From the NCBI GenBank assembly GCA_013349725.1, contig DUZB01000071.1, positions 1-12,684 of the forward strand: a stretch of 12,684 nucleotides of DNA, written 5' to 3'. Positions 7,656 to 12,684 of the stretch are shown here, piece by piece. This DNA comes from Deltaproteobacteria bacterium. Its GTDB lineage: Bacteria > Desulfobacterota > DSM-4660 > Desulfatiglandales > Desulfatiglandaceae. Under the pieces are notes generated by a model. That model was not told where the DNA came from. It was given only the letters and a program-made list of their open reading frames with translations, and made no database searches. The position numbers and the translations under genes were made by a program. Each line of letters opens with the position of its first letter. Position 1 is the first letter of the stretch.

Positions 7656-7937
7656 CTACTTCATCTTTTCCAGAAGCCCCTTTCTTTTCTGGAAATACCT
7701 TGAAGCAGCAAGTACCGCGATAAAATTCAACATGGCATAGGCCAAAGCGATATCCACAAACATATCCACCCGCTCGTAAAGGAGGCCGATCAGAATAAGC
7801 AACACAACGGTTTTGCTCCCGATGGCGTTGGCGCCTATCATACGGTCAAGGACCGTCGGACCGAAAACGGCTCGGTACAGAGAAAGGACCATCAGGCAAC
7901 TGAGGAAAATTCCGGAGTAGAGAAAAACAGAGCGCAT
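7656..7937 (-). CDS. mrpF: Na+/H+ antiporter subunit MrpF (MnhF)
   Basis: This 93-residue protein has three membrane helices. The family motif GPTVLDRMIGANAIG occupies residues 26-40, and VDIALAYAMLNFIAVLA (61-77) forms the third helix, both highly typical of MnhF/PhaF/MbhB. The length matches the family. An AAGGA Shine-Dalgarno is placed nine bases upstream of the ATG. The gene begins 14 bases after the mrpE stop and is followed by mrpG, giving the usual E-F-G order. It is a membrane subunit of the Na+/H+ antiporter, and related proteins are linked to bile-salt or Na+ efflux. Confidence 0.93.
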   Translation of the reverse strand: MRSVFLYSGIFLSCLMVLSLYRAVFGPTVLDRMIGANAIGSKTVVLLILIGLLYERVDMFVDIALAYAMLNFIAVLAASRYFQKRKGLLEKMK

Positions 7938-7951
7938 ATCAGCATTCCTTT

Positions 7952-8536
7952 TTACGTCTCTTCATCAAAGGCCCGTGCAATGCGGGCTTCCATCTCGCCC
8001 GGAAAGCCTTCCATAGACTTGTTGTCAATGGCGTGGACCCGGAAATCTCCATCCTTGGAGACCGTCACCGTAATCGTTCCCGGTGTCAGGGTAATGGAAT
8101 TTGCAAAGGTCACCAGGGAAAGATCGCTTTTTAGACTGCTCTTGAATGTGAATATTTGAGGGTCAAGAATATCCAGCATTCTGGGATGAAACGTCAAATA
8201 GAGAACGTAGATATTCGCGAGAGTTATCTGGTATATGAGCCAGGGTACATATCCAAGAAACCGTATCCAGATCAGGGCGCCTCTCCTTCGCGGAGCTTCA
8301 GGAAATAGAAAATCTCCGGATAGGCAGGTAACAAGGACACAGGAAATGAGGCCCAGACTCAGATGAAATAGGTCAAATTTGCCTGAAAGGATGATCCAGA
8401 GACTGAAAAGTATAAGGAAGGTTGCAACGTGGGTGAGGGAAAAAACTTTTTTTTCTGCTGAAGAGTCCTTGACATGCCGAATGTCGGGGGCGCCCGGTAA
8501 TGGTTTGTGCATCTTTGCATCGGTCCGACTGTCCAC
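7952..8536 (-). CDS. mrpE: Na+/H+ antiporter subunit MrpE (MnhE)
   Basis: This 194-residue protein is the first gene of the Mrp operon. A hydrophilic N-terminal tail (1-31) precedes two or three membrane helices (about 35-52, 56-75 and 90-116) and a cytoplasmic C-terminal domain with the MnhE signature NSITLTPGTITVTV (146-159) and VHAID (167-171). The start is GTG, supported by GGGGAGGA a few bases upstream. The first internal ATG (Met9) would have no ribosome-binding site, so the GTG is preferred. The N-terminal tail is longer than in Bacillus MrpE. The gene is 132 bases from the kinase stop, with a probable terminator between, so the operon most likely has its own promoter in that gap. Confidence 0.92.
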   Translation of the reverse strand: MDSRTDAKMHKPLPGAPDIRHVKDSSAEKKVFSLTHVATFLILFSLWIILSGKFDLFHLSLGLISCVLVTCLSGDFLFPEAPRRRGALIWIRFLGYVPWLIYQITLANIYVLYLTFHPRMLDILDPQIFTFKSSLKSDLSLVTFANSITLTPGTITVTVSKDGDFRVHAIDNKSMEGFPGEMEARIARAFDEET

Positions 8537-8668
8537 TAAAGTCCTCCCCTTCTGGAATACGAAAGGTAATGCCTGTTCTGCTGAACAATTTGCTCTTCGG
8601 GTTATCTGCTCACGGTTTTTTGATTAATCGGCTCTTCCCCTATCCTCGTGTACAGTTAAAAGGTTCCC
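8537..8668 (-). promoter_or_regulatory. Leader/promoter region of the Mrp operon
   Basis: This is the gap between the kinase stop and the mrpE GTG. It must hold the operon promoter if the hairpin at the kinase stop terminates transcription. I cannot pick a sigma70 promoter with confidence: TTAATC followed 15 bases later by GATAAC is only a weak candidate. A near-palindrome TGTTCAGCAGAACA lies at 8574-8587. No sigma54 (GG-N10-GC) element was found. Confidence 0.35.
8574..8587. promoter_or_regulatory. Near-perfect palindrome, candidate operator
   Basis: The minus-strand sequence TGTTCAGCAGAACA has five-base arms (TGTTC/GAACA) around a four-base centre and lies about 38 bases upstream of the mrpE start. 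With its flanks it reads TTGT-N8-ACAG, one base from the enterobacterial LexA consensus CTGT-N8-ACAG. The regulator in this lineage is unknown, so the palindrome is only a candidate operator. Confidence 0.3.
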
Positions 8669-8688
8669 CTATCCACGGATAGGAATCC
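8658..8688 (-). terminator. Probable Rho-independent terminator after the histidine kinase
   Basis: The minus strand reads a stem from GGATTCCTATCC to GGATAGGGGAACC (8662-8688) closed by a small CGTG loop, with one mismatch and one bulge. It is followed directly by four Ts (8658-8661). The stem covers the last codons and the stop of the kinase gene. The short T-run makes it a modest terminator. It would isolate the kinase/regulator transcript from the Mrp operon. Confidence 0.5.
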
Positions 8689-9823
8689 GAACTACAAAAG
8701 TGGCGCCCTTCCAAAAAGTGCTTTCCACATGAATGGCCCCCCCAAGTTTGTGAACTATGTTCCGACATATGGGCAGACCTAAACCGGTCCCTTTTCCGGA
8801 AGGCTTGGTGGTATAAAAAAGTTCGAAAATTTTCTTCTGGTCCCTGGGGGCGATTCCGGTACCGTTGTCTGCAATGGAGATCACCACCGATTTTTCATCG
8901 AGTCTGGTGCTGATCTGTATGTGACCGGCTCCGTTGCCCTTTTCCTCGATAGCGTGAATGGCATTGGTGAGAAGGTTTACAAAGACTTGTTCAAGCATCC
9001 TTGGTTCCGAGTGCATCTGAAGTGGGCCTTCCATCAAATCGAAAAGCACCTCCACATCTTTGGATTTCAGTTCCGGAAAAATAAAACTCACGGAGTTTCT
9101 TAAAAGCTCGTGAAGGTCGAAAGAATCTCCGGCAGGACCCGAATCTCGCACAAAATCGAGCATTTGACGTGCAATATTCCTGCAGCGGGTTGCCTGTTCA
9201 AGCAGTTTCTCAATGGATGTTTTCAGATCAGCCCTGTCGTCATCATTCAATCCTTCCGAATCGGATACGACAACCCCCATCCATCCGGAAATTTCGTTGA
9301 TAACCGCAAGGGGGTTGTTGATTTCGTGAACAGTCCCTGAAACCGTACGCCCTACTTCCGCTAATCGATCGACCCGGATCAGCTCTTCCTGAAATTTCTT
9401 CCACTCGGTAATATCCCGAGCTATCACAATGCATCCTGCAGATTTCCCTTTTGAGTCCTTGAGGGCGACGAAAGAGACATCACAGTAGACAGGATGCCCG
9501 TCGGCGTGGCGGAAAGGAAAATCTGAGCGATTGACCATCCCGTCTTCAAAAAGTCCACCCGTCATCCTCTCAAATTCTACCGAATCCTCGGCCAGTTCCT
9601 TTGAGTGTTTTCCCTTGATCTGTTCCCCGCGATACCCCAGGACTTCTTCTGTGCTCTTGCTGAATGATACGATGGCGCCATTGAGATCTGTGGCAAATAC
9701 CAGATCATTGGTATTCTGCAGAACGCATCGAAGAATCTCCCTCGCCTCGATTGATTCAGTCTTCGATTCGGGAAGTTCCCGGGAGACCTTCTTCAAGTGC
9801 TGTTGGGGATCAGTCAATTCCAT
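8669..9823 (-). CDS. Cytosolic PAS-domain sensor histidine kinase
   Basis: This 384-residue protein has no membrane segment or signal peptide, so it senses an internal cue. A short helical N-terminus (1-29) leads into a PAS domain (about 30-140: NTNDLVFATDLNGAIVSFS at the start, GCIVIARDITEWKKF at the end). A HisKA dimerisation domain follows with the phosphorylated His166 in GTVHEINNP, then an HATPase_c domain with the N-box (QVFVNLLTNAIHA, 279-291), the G1 box DNGTGI (319-324) and the G2 box GKGTGLGL (343-350). This NtrB-like arrangement autophosphorylates and passes phosphate to a receiver. The PAS domain shows no obvious haem or flavin signature, so the ligand is unknown. The start overlaps the response regulator by 14 bases, identifying the likely partner. 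Lying directly upstream of the Mrp operon, it might control it, but this is inferred from position. Confidence 0.95.
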   Translation of the reverse strand: MELTDPQQHLKKVSRELPESKTESIEAREILRCVLQNTNDLVFATDLNGAIVSFSKSTEEVLGYRGEQIKGKHSKELAEDSVEFERMTGGLFEDGMVNRSDFPFRHADGHPVYCDVSFVALKDSKGKSAGCIVIARDITEWKKFQEELIRVDRLAEVGRTVSGTVHEINNPLAVINEISGWMGVVVSDSEGLNDDDRADLKTSIEKLLEQATRCRNIARQMLDFVRDSGPAGDSFDLHELLRNSVSFIFPELKSKDVEVLFDLMEGPLQMHSEPRMLEQVFVNLLTNAIHAIEEKGNGAGHIQISTRLDEKSVVISIADNGTGIAPRDQKKIFELFYTTKPSGKGTGLGLPICRNIVHKLGGAIHVESTFWKGATFVVRIPIRG

Positions 9824-10304
9824 AAATCTTTCTTAATTTGCCCATGGCCTTTTTAATGCCTCTGGCGCCAAGACCTGATCTGTAAATATCTTCCACTTCT
9901 TCCCGGAATTTGGCATTCTGGATCTGTGCTTTATGTTCGTAAGCTCTTTTAATGGTATCCACGAGGGTGTCGTATTCGATTGGTTTGAGAAGATACTCAA
10001 AGGCTTCGTGCTTTCCGCTTTCAAGGGCCGTATCGATTGCCCCGTGCCCGGTAAGCACGATGCACTGGAGATAAGGCTGCATTTTTTTTAACTGCTTCTG
10101 CGTTTCAACGCCATCCATTCCAGGCATCTTCAAATCGACAACAGCCACGTCAAAAGCATTCTCGTCAGCTACTGCAACAGCCTCTTCTCCTGAAAATGTG
10201 GCCTTGACAATAAATCCTTCTCTTAGAAGGCGCTTTGAAAGGTATTCAAGAAGCGTTTCTTCATCATCAACAAGCAACACTTTGATATCCGCTTTCTCGC
10301 TCAT
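9810..10304 (-). CDS. Response regulator, receiver domain with short C-terminal tail
   Basis: The 164-residue protein is a complete CheY-like receiver (about 7-120). Asp13/Asp14 form the acidic pocket, Asp57 in VVDLKMPGMDG is the phosphorylation site, Thr85 in VLTGHG is the switch residue and Lys107 in LLKPIE is the conserved lysine. After residue 120 comes only a 44-residue basic helical tail (EEVEDIYRSGLGARGIKKAM and onward) ending KIYGID. There is no DNA-binding helix-turn-helix, AAA+ domain or recognised enzymatic output. It therefore probably acts by protein-protein contact or phosphorelay rather than by binding DNA. It is co-transcribed with the kinase, whose start lies inside its last codons. 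The ATG is preceded by a GGAGGGA Shine-Dalgarno. Confidence 0.95.
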   Translation of the reverse strand: MSEKADIKVLLVDDEETLLEYLSKRLLREGFIVKATFSGEEAVAVADENAFDVAVVDLKMPGMDGVETQKQLKKMQPYLQCIVLTGHGAIDTALESGKHEAFEYLLKPIEYDTLVDTIKRAYEHKAQIQNAKFREEVEDIYRSGLGARGIKKAMGKLRKIYGID

Positions 10305-10415
10305 ATTCGGTCCCTCCGGTGATCAAGCTACCAAAAAATAATTTTCAAGTATTGTGAAACGGTTCGATCCGCAAACGTTGGCTGAAAATGAAAGGTTCTA
10401 TTCTCAGTTTAGAGC

Positions 10416-10444
10416 ATTATAGTGGATTCTCAAAAAAATTGAAG
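10416..10444 (-). promoter_or_regulatory. Candidate sigma70 promoter for the regulator/kinase genes
   Basis: The minus strand has a perfect TATAAT -10 element at 10416-10421. The -35 is weak: TTCAAT or CTTCAA, 16 or 17 bases upstream, next to a run of seven Ts that could serve as an UP-like AT tract. An alternative with a perfect TTGACA (10473-10478) has only TAAAAA 18 bases on. The transcript would begin roughly 105 bases before the regulator start. Confidence 0.4.
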
Positions 10445-10646
10445 TTTTTTTTTACATTTTTTGCCATTTCTTTGTCAACCGGAATTTATTGTATAGAGAA
10501 ATTCTAATCAGTCTCTGACCGAAAACATTCAATACGAAACGAATACAATAGGGTATTTAGCCTTCCTGTTACTGGAATCTATCATTAAGAGATTGACATT
10601 GATGATCGTAATATAGTCCTATATATGAAATCAATAGGCAATCACG

Positions 10647-10674
10647 TGGTGCTGGATGCTCGATATTTGATACT
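10647..10674. repeat. Degenerate heptamer tandem repeat (NGATRYT)
   Basis: Four successive heptamers read TGGTGCT, GGATGCT, CGATATT and TGATACT, fitting a loose NGATRYT consensus. The repeat is short and imperfect. It sits about 270 bases before acoA. No function is assigned. Confidence 0.4.
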
Positions 10675-10700
10675 GGTCGAAATAAGTAGAGATTCATCGT

Positions 10701-10780
10701 GGATATTCAGTATCCTTCCCCTCCGGCCTGGAAACCTCCGGGCTGGAAGCGGGGCGTAGGCGCCCTCTGCGGGCCAGAGG
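10701..10780 (+). promoter_or_regulatory. GC-rich, hairpin-forming leader upstream of acoA
   Basis: Several stems can be drawn by eye: GGATA-TTCAG-TATCC (10701-10715); TCCGGCC pairing with GGCTGGA across the repeat pair (about 10722-10747); GGGGCG-TAGG-CGCCCT (10751-10766, one G-U); and CCTCTG-CGGGC-CAGAGG (10764-10780). The last two share bases 10764-10766 and cannot both form fully, a possible switch. CCTCCG in both copies of the 15-bp repeat is an exact complement of the acoA Shine-Dalgarno. The stretch matches no riboswitch class I recognise. Confidence 0.35.
10720..10749. repeat. Two tandem copies of a 15-bp repeat
   Basis: CCTCCGGCCTGGAAA (10720-10734) is followed directly by CCTCCGGGCTGGAAG (10735-10749); 13 of 15 positions agree. 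Each copy begins with CCTCCGG, complementary to CGGAGG at the acoA ribosome-binding site (10921-10926). With one more upstream C, the first copy pairs over seven bases with 10921-10927. Confidence 0.7.
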
Positions 10781-10813
10781 CCAGAAACCATTACCTTAAA
10801 AGCTATATATGGA

Positions 10814-10903
10814 AAGGAGGTGCTAAACAGGAAGAAGTACGTACCCTTTGGACTTGCCGGCGCCTGGCGGGAAATGCAAGGCTCAGCACAGAACATCTAC
10901 TGA
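10814..10903 (+). other. Strong Shine-Dalgarno followed by a short frame lacking ATG
   Basis: AAGGAGG at 10814-10820 is a consensus ribosome-binding site. Eight bases on, where an ATG would be ideal, lies AGG (10829-10831), opening a frame that reads RKKYVPFGLAGAWREM and ends in TGA at 10901-10903. A GTG inside the Shine-Dalgarno (10820) is in the same frame but too close to it to be used with it. This could be a leader peptide gene whose start was lost (or misread: a single T to G change), a decoy ribosome site, or chance. I recognise no family for the 24- to 27-residue product. Confidence 0.3.
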
Positions 10904-10935
10904 TTCTAAATGAAAAGAGACGGAGGGTTTGAGAA

Positions 10936-11898
10936 ATGGAACTGAGTAATGAAACATTGATCAGTCTTTACAAAACCATGAAAAAGATCCGCTTGTTTGA
11001 GGAGAGGGTCTCTGAACTGTTTGCCGCAGGGAAATTCGGAGGCTTTGTCCATCTTTATATCGGGGAGGAAGCTGTGGCTGCCGGCGTGAGCGCCTCCCTT
11101 CGCGAAAGCGACTACATCACCAGCACCCATCGCGGTCACGGTCACCTGATTTCCAAAGGTGGCGACATCAAAAAGATGATGGCAGAGCTCTTCGGCCGGT
11201 CCACCGGGTACTGCAAGGGAAAAGGCGGCTCCATGCACATCGCCGATCTGGACCTGGGCATTCTGGGCGCCAATGGAATTGTGGGGGCCGGCGCACCGAT
11301 CGCGGTGGGGGCCGGTTTCGCTGCCAAATACAAAAATACGGACAATGTATCCGTCTGCTTTTTCGGGGATGGCGCATCCAATCAGGGAACGACCGCTGAG
11401 GCCATGAATATGGCGTCTGCCTGGAACTTGCCTGTCGTCTTTATCAACGAAAATAACCTGTACGGCATCTCCTGCTGCACAAATAAATCCATGAGGGTTT
11501 CCGATGTGGCCGACAAAGCCGCAGCCTATGACATTCCCGGCATAGTGGTGGATGGAAACGACGTTGTAGCCGTGTACGAGGCGGCGGCGGAGGCCATTAA
11601 AGGCGCCCGCGAAGGAAAAGGTCCCGCCCTTATCGAATGTAAGACCTACCGCCACAAGGGCCATTTTGAAGGGGACCCATGCGTTTACAGACCGGAGGAT
11701 GAAGTCGCTGAATGGAAGGCAAAAGACCCTGTGGCCAGATTTGAGGAAAAGCTCCTTGGCATGAATCTCCTTACCCGGGAACAGGTAGGAGAAATCGATG
11801 CAGCCATCCAATCGGATGTTGATAACGCCGTCAAATTTGCCGAGGAAAGCCCGTTTCCCAAACCGGAGGAGGTAACGACCGACGTATACACGGTTTAA
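10936..11898 (+). CDS. acoA: Acetoin dehydrogenase-type E1 alpha subunit (ThDP-dependent)
   Basis: This 320-residue protein is a full-length alpha subunit of the thiamine-diphosphate E1 family (PdhA/AcoA/BkdA). The ThDP-Mg motif starts with GDG (144-146) and ends with ENN (172-174), and THRGHGH (64-70) holds the conserved active-site histidines. YRHKGHFEGDPCVYRPEDE (238-256) contains GHFEGD, which is typical of acetoin dehydrogenases; pyruvate dehydrogenases usually have GHSMSD here. It would cleave acetoin (or a similar 2-oxo compound) and pass the two-carbon unit to an E2 lipoyl domain. A GGAGGG Shine-Dalgarno lies eight bases upstream of the ATG. acoB follows 51 bases later. Substrate choice is inferred from that motif; a pyruvate or branched-chain enzyme remains possible. 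Confidence 0.9.
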   Translation: MELSNETLISLYKTMKKIRLFEERVSELFAAGKFGGFVHLYIGEEAVAAGVSASLRESDYITSTHRGHGHLISKGGDIKKMMAELFGRSTGYCKGKGGSMHIADLDLGILGANGIVGAGAPIAVGAGFAAKYKNTDNVSVCFFGDGASNQGTTAEAMNMASAWNLPVVFINENNLYGISCCTNKSMRVSDVADKAAAYDIPGIVVDGNDVVAVYEAAAEAIKGAREGKGPALIECKTYRHKGHFEGDPCVYRPEDEVAEWKAKDPVARFEEKLLGMNLLTREQVGEIDAAIQSDVDNAVKFAEESPFPKPEEVTTDVYTV

Positions 11899-11949
11899 TG
11901 ACGTTGGACTCTTCAGGTTTTGAACGCCCTGTAAATGGAGGATTTGAAC

Positions 11950-12684
11950 ATGCCGAAAATGACATTTTTACAAGCGATAAACAACGCCCTTGACATGGAA
12001 CTTGAAAGGGATCCGAATGTGTTCATCTCAGGAGAAGACGTGGGGTGCTTCGGGGGGTGCTTCGGGGTAACCCAGGGCCTCTATGAAAAATATGGAGAAA
12101 AACGCGTCATTGACACACCTATCACCGAAAGCGCCATTATCGGCGCGGCGGTTGGGGCCGCAGCCGCCGGGTTAAGGCCCGTGGCGGAGCTCATGTTTGT
12201 GGATTTCATCGGAGTGGCCTTTGACCAGCTCTTTAATCAGGCAGCAAAAATGAAATACATGTTTGGTGGAAAGGCGAGACTTCCCCTGACCCTGCGGGCA
12301 TCCTGCGGGGGCGGCATAGGCGCCGCCGCCCAGCACTCCCAGTGTCTCGAAGCCTGGTTTATGCATGTACCGGGACTCAAAGTGGTCATGCCGGCCACCC
12401 CCTATGATGCAAAAGGACTCCTGCTTACTTCTATCCGGGACGACAATCCCGTAGTATTCCTTGAGCACAAAATGCTCTATGGCGTAGAGGGTGAAGTCCC
12501 TGAAGGAGATTACACCATCCCGTTAGGCAAGGCGGATATCAAACGGGAAGGGACAGACATCACCATTGTGGCTACCGCCCAGATGCTTTGGCGAAGCCTG
12601 GATGCTGCGGAAAGACTCGCAGCTGAAGGGATCAGTGCCGAGGTTGTTGACCCGAGGACCCTATCCCCATTAGATGGGGAAACC
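11950..12684 (+). CDS. acoB: Acetoin dehydrogenase-type E1 beta subunit, 3'-truncated by window
   Basis: The frame opens at an ATG preceded by TGGAGG (eight-base spacing) and runs uninterrupted to the last base: 245 codons of an expected 325-340. The product begins [20 protein letters not shown] and shows the transketolase pyrimidine-binding domain: GEDVG (29-33) with [10 protein letters not shown], then the [20 protein letters not shown] segment, [17 protein letters not shown], and [20 protein letters not shown] with the conserved His-Ser-Gln. [21 protein letters not shown] stretch and the start of the C-terminal transketolase domain follow. With AcoA it forms the E1 heterotetramer. E2 and E3 genes are expected further right but lie outside the window. 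Confidence 0.92.
   Translation, partial: MPKMTFLQAINNALDMELERDPNVFISGEDVGCFGGCFGVTQGLYEKYGEKRVIDTPITESAIIGAAVGAAAAGLRPVAELMFVDFIGVAFDQLFNQAAKMKYMFGGKARLPLTLRASCGGGIGAAAQHSQCLEAWFMHVPGLKVVMPATPYDAKGLLLTSIRDDNPVVFLEHKMLYGVEGEVPEGDYTIPLGKADIKREGTDITIVATAQMLWRSLDAAERLAAEGISAEVVDPRTLSPLDGET

Larger units (their letters stand above)
10305..10690. other. AT-rich divergent intergenic region
   Basis: No credible gene lies here on either strand. The stretch is AT-rich with several A/T runs and separates the minus-strand regulator from plus-strand acoA. A perfect TTGACA on the plus strand (10593-10598) is the best -35 candidate for acoA, but the TA-rich sequences downstream (TATAGT after 13 bases, TATATA after 21) are badly spaced. 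No sigma54 site was found, although many acetoin operons of Proteobacteria use sigma54. Confidence 0.6.

Noticed and set aside
10593..10625. Plus-strand TTGACA promoter for acoA
   Set aside because: The -35 is perfect but no -10 hexamer lies at 16-18 bases; TATAGT and TATATA are at 13 and 21 bases. It was kept only as a remark, not as a called promoter.
10699..10932. GTG-initiated 77-codon frame through the acoA leader, with PPAWKPPGWK repeat near its start
   Set aside because: No Shine-Dalgarno precedes the GTG, the repeat is explained by the 15-bp DNA duplication, the composition is not protein-like, and the frame crosses the hairpins and a strong internal ribosome site. It was considered as a precursor peptide but is not supported.
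10906..11811. 301-codon minus-strand frame opposite acoA
   Set aside because: It is an antisense shadow of acoA, whose ThDP motifs are unmistakable.
12031..12066. Apparent tandem duplication GGGGTGCTTCGG in acoB
   Set aside because: The encoded [17 protein letters not shown] has the normal length and spacing of E1 beta proteins, so the repeat follows from codon use for a conserved motif rather than an insertion.

Overview
The window looks like a chromosomal segment of an anaerobic Desulfobacterota-type (deltaproteobacterial) bacterium. This is inferred from protein character: an Mrp operon carrying several extra NuoL/M/N-like subunits, a cytosolic PAS histidine kinase with a short response regulator, a stand-alone cyclic-nucleotide-binding-domain protein, and an acetoin-dehydrogenase-type E1 pair. 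Base composition appears moderate, and Shine-Dalgarno sequences are strong before most genes. No tRNA, rRNA, CRISPR array, transposase or integrase was seen.

Layout. (1) Positions 1-151 hold no gene, only a short GATTAN hexamer repeat. (2) Positions 152-8536 on the minus strand form one tight 12-gene operon, read from right to left: mrpE, mrpF, mrpG, a DUF4040/MbhD-like subunit, a fused MbhE-MrpB subunit, mrpC, mrpD, a second MrpD/NuoN-like subunit, two small membrane proteins, a third large NuoL/MrpD-like subunit, and a cyclic-nucleotide-binding-domain protein. Most junctions overlap or leave only a few bases, which suggests translational coupling. (3) Positions 8669-10304, also minus strand, encode a response regulator and an overlapping histidine kinase. 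They end in a hairpin plus short T-run that probably separates them from the Mrp operon. (4) Positions 10305-10935 are a 631-base divergent intergenic region: AT-rich on the left, then GC-rich, repeat-containing and hairpin-forming next to acoA. (5) Positions 10936-12684 on the plus strand carry acoA and the first 245 codons of acoB, which runs off the window.

How the genes work together. The Mrp operon should build a multi-subunit membrane complex that exchanges Na+ for H+. Its C-terminal MrpA parts are encoded separately, as in archaeal Mbh/Mbx complexes, and there are three proton-channel-type subunits, but no hydrogenase or quinone-module genes are present here. The neighbouring two-component pair and the terminal CNB protein are candidate regulators of the complex; this is inferred from position only. 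The acoAB genes encode the thiamine-diphosphate-dependent E1 of an acetoin (or related 2-oxo compound) dehydrogenase and are transcribed away from the rest.

The most unusual items are: the leader of acoA, with two copies of a 15-bp repeat complementary to the acoA ribosome-binding site, mutually exclusive hairpins, and a strong Shine-Dalgarno that leads into an AGG rather than an ATG; the differing lysine patterns of the three antiporter subunits; and the two small unrecognised membrane proteins inserted between them.
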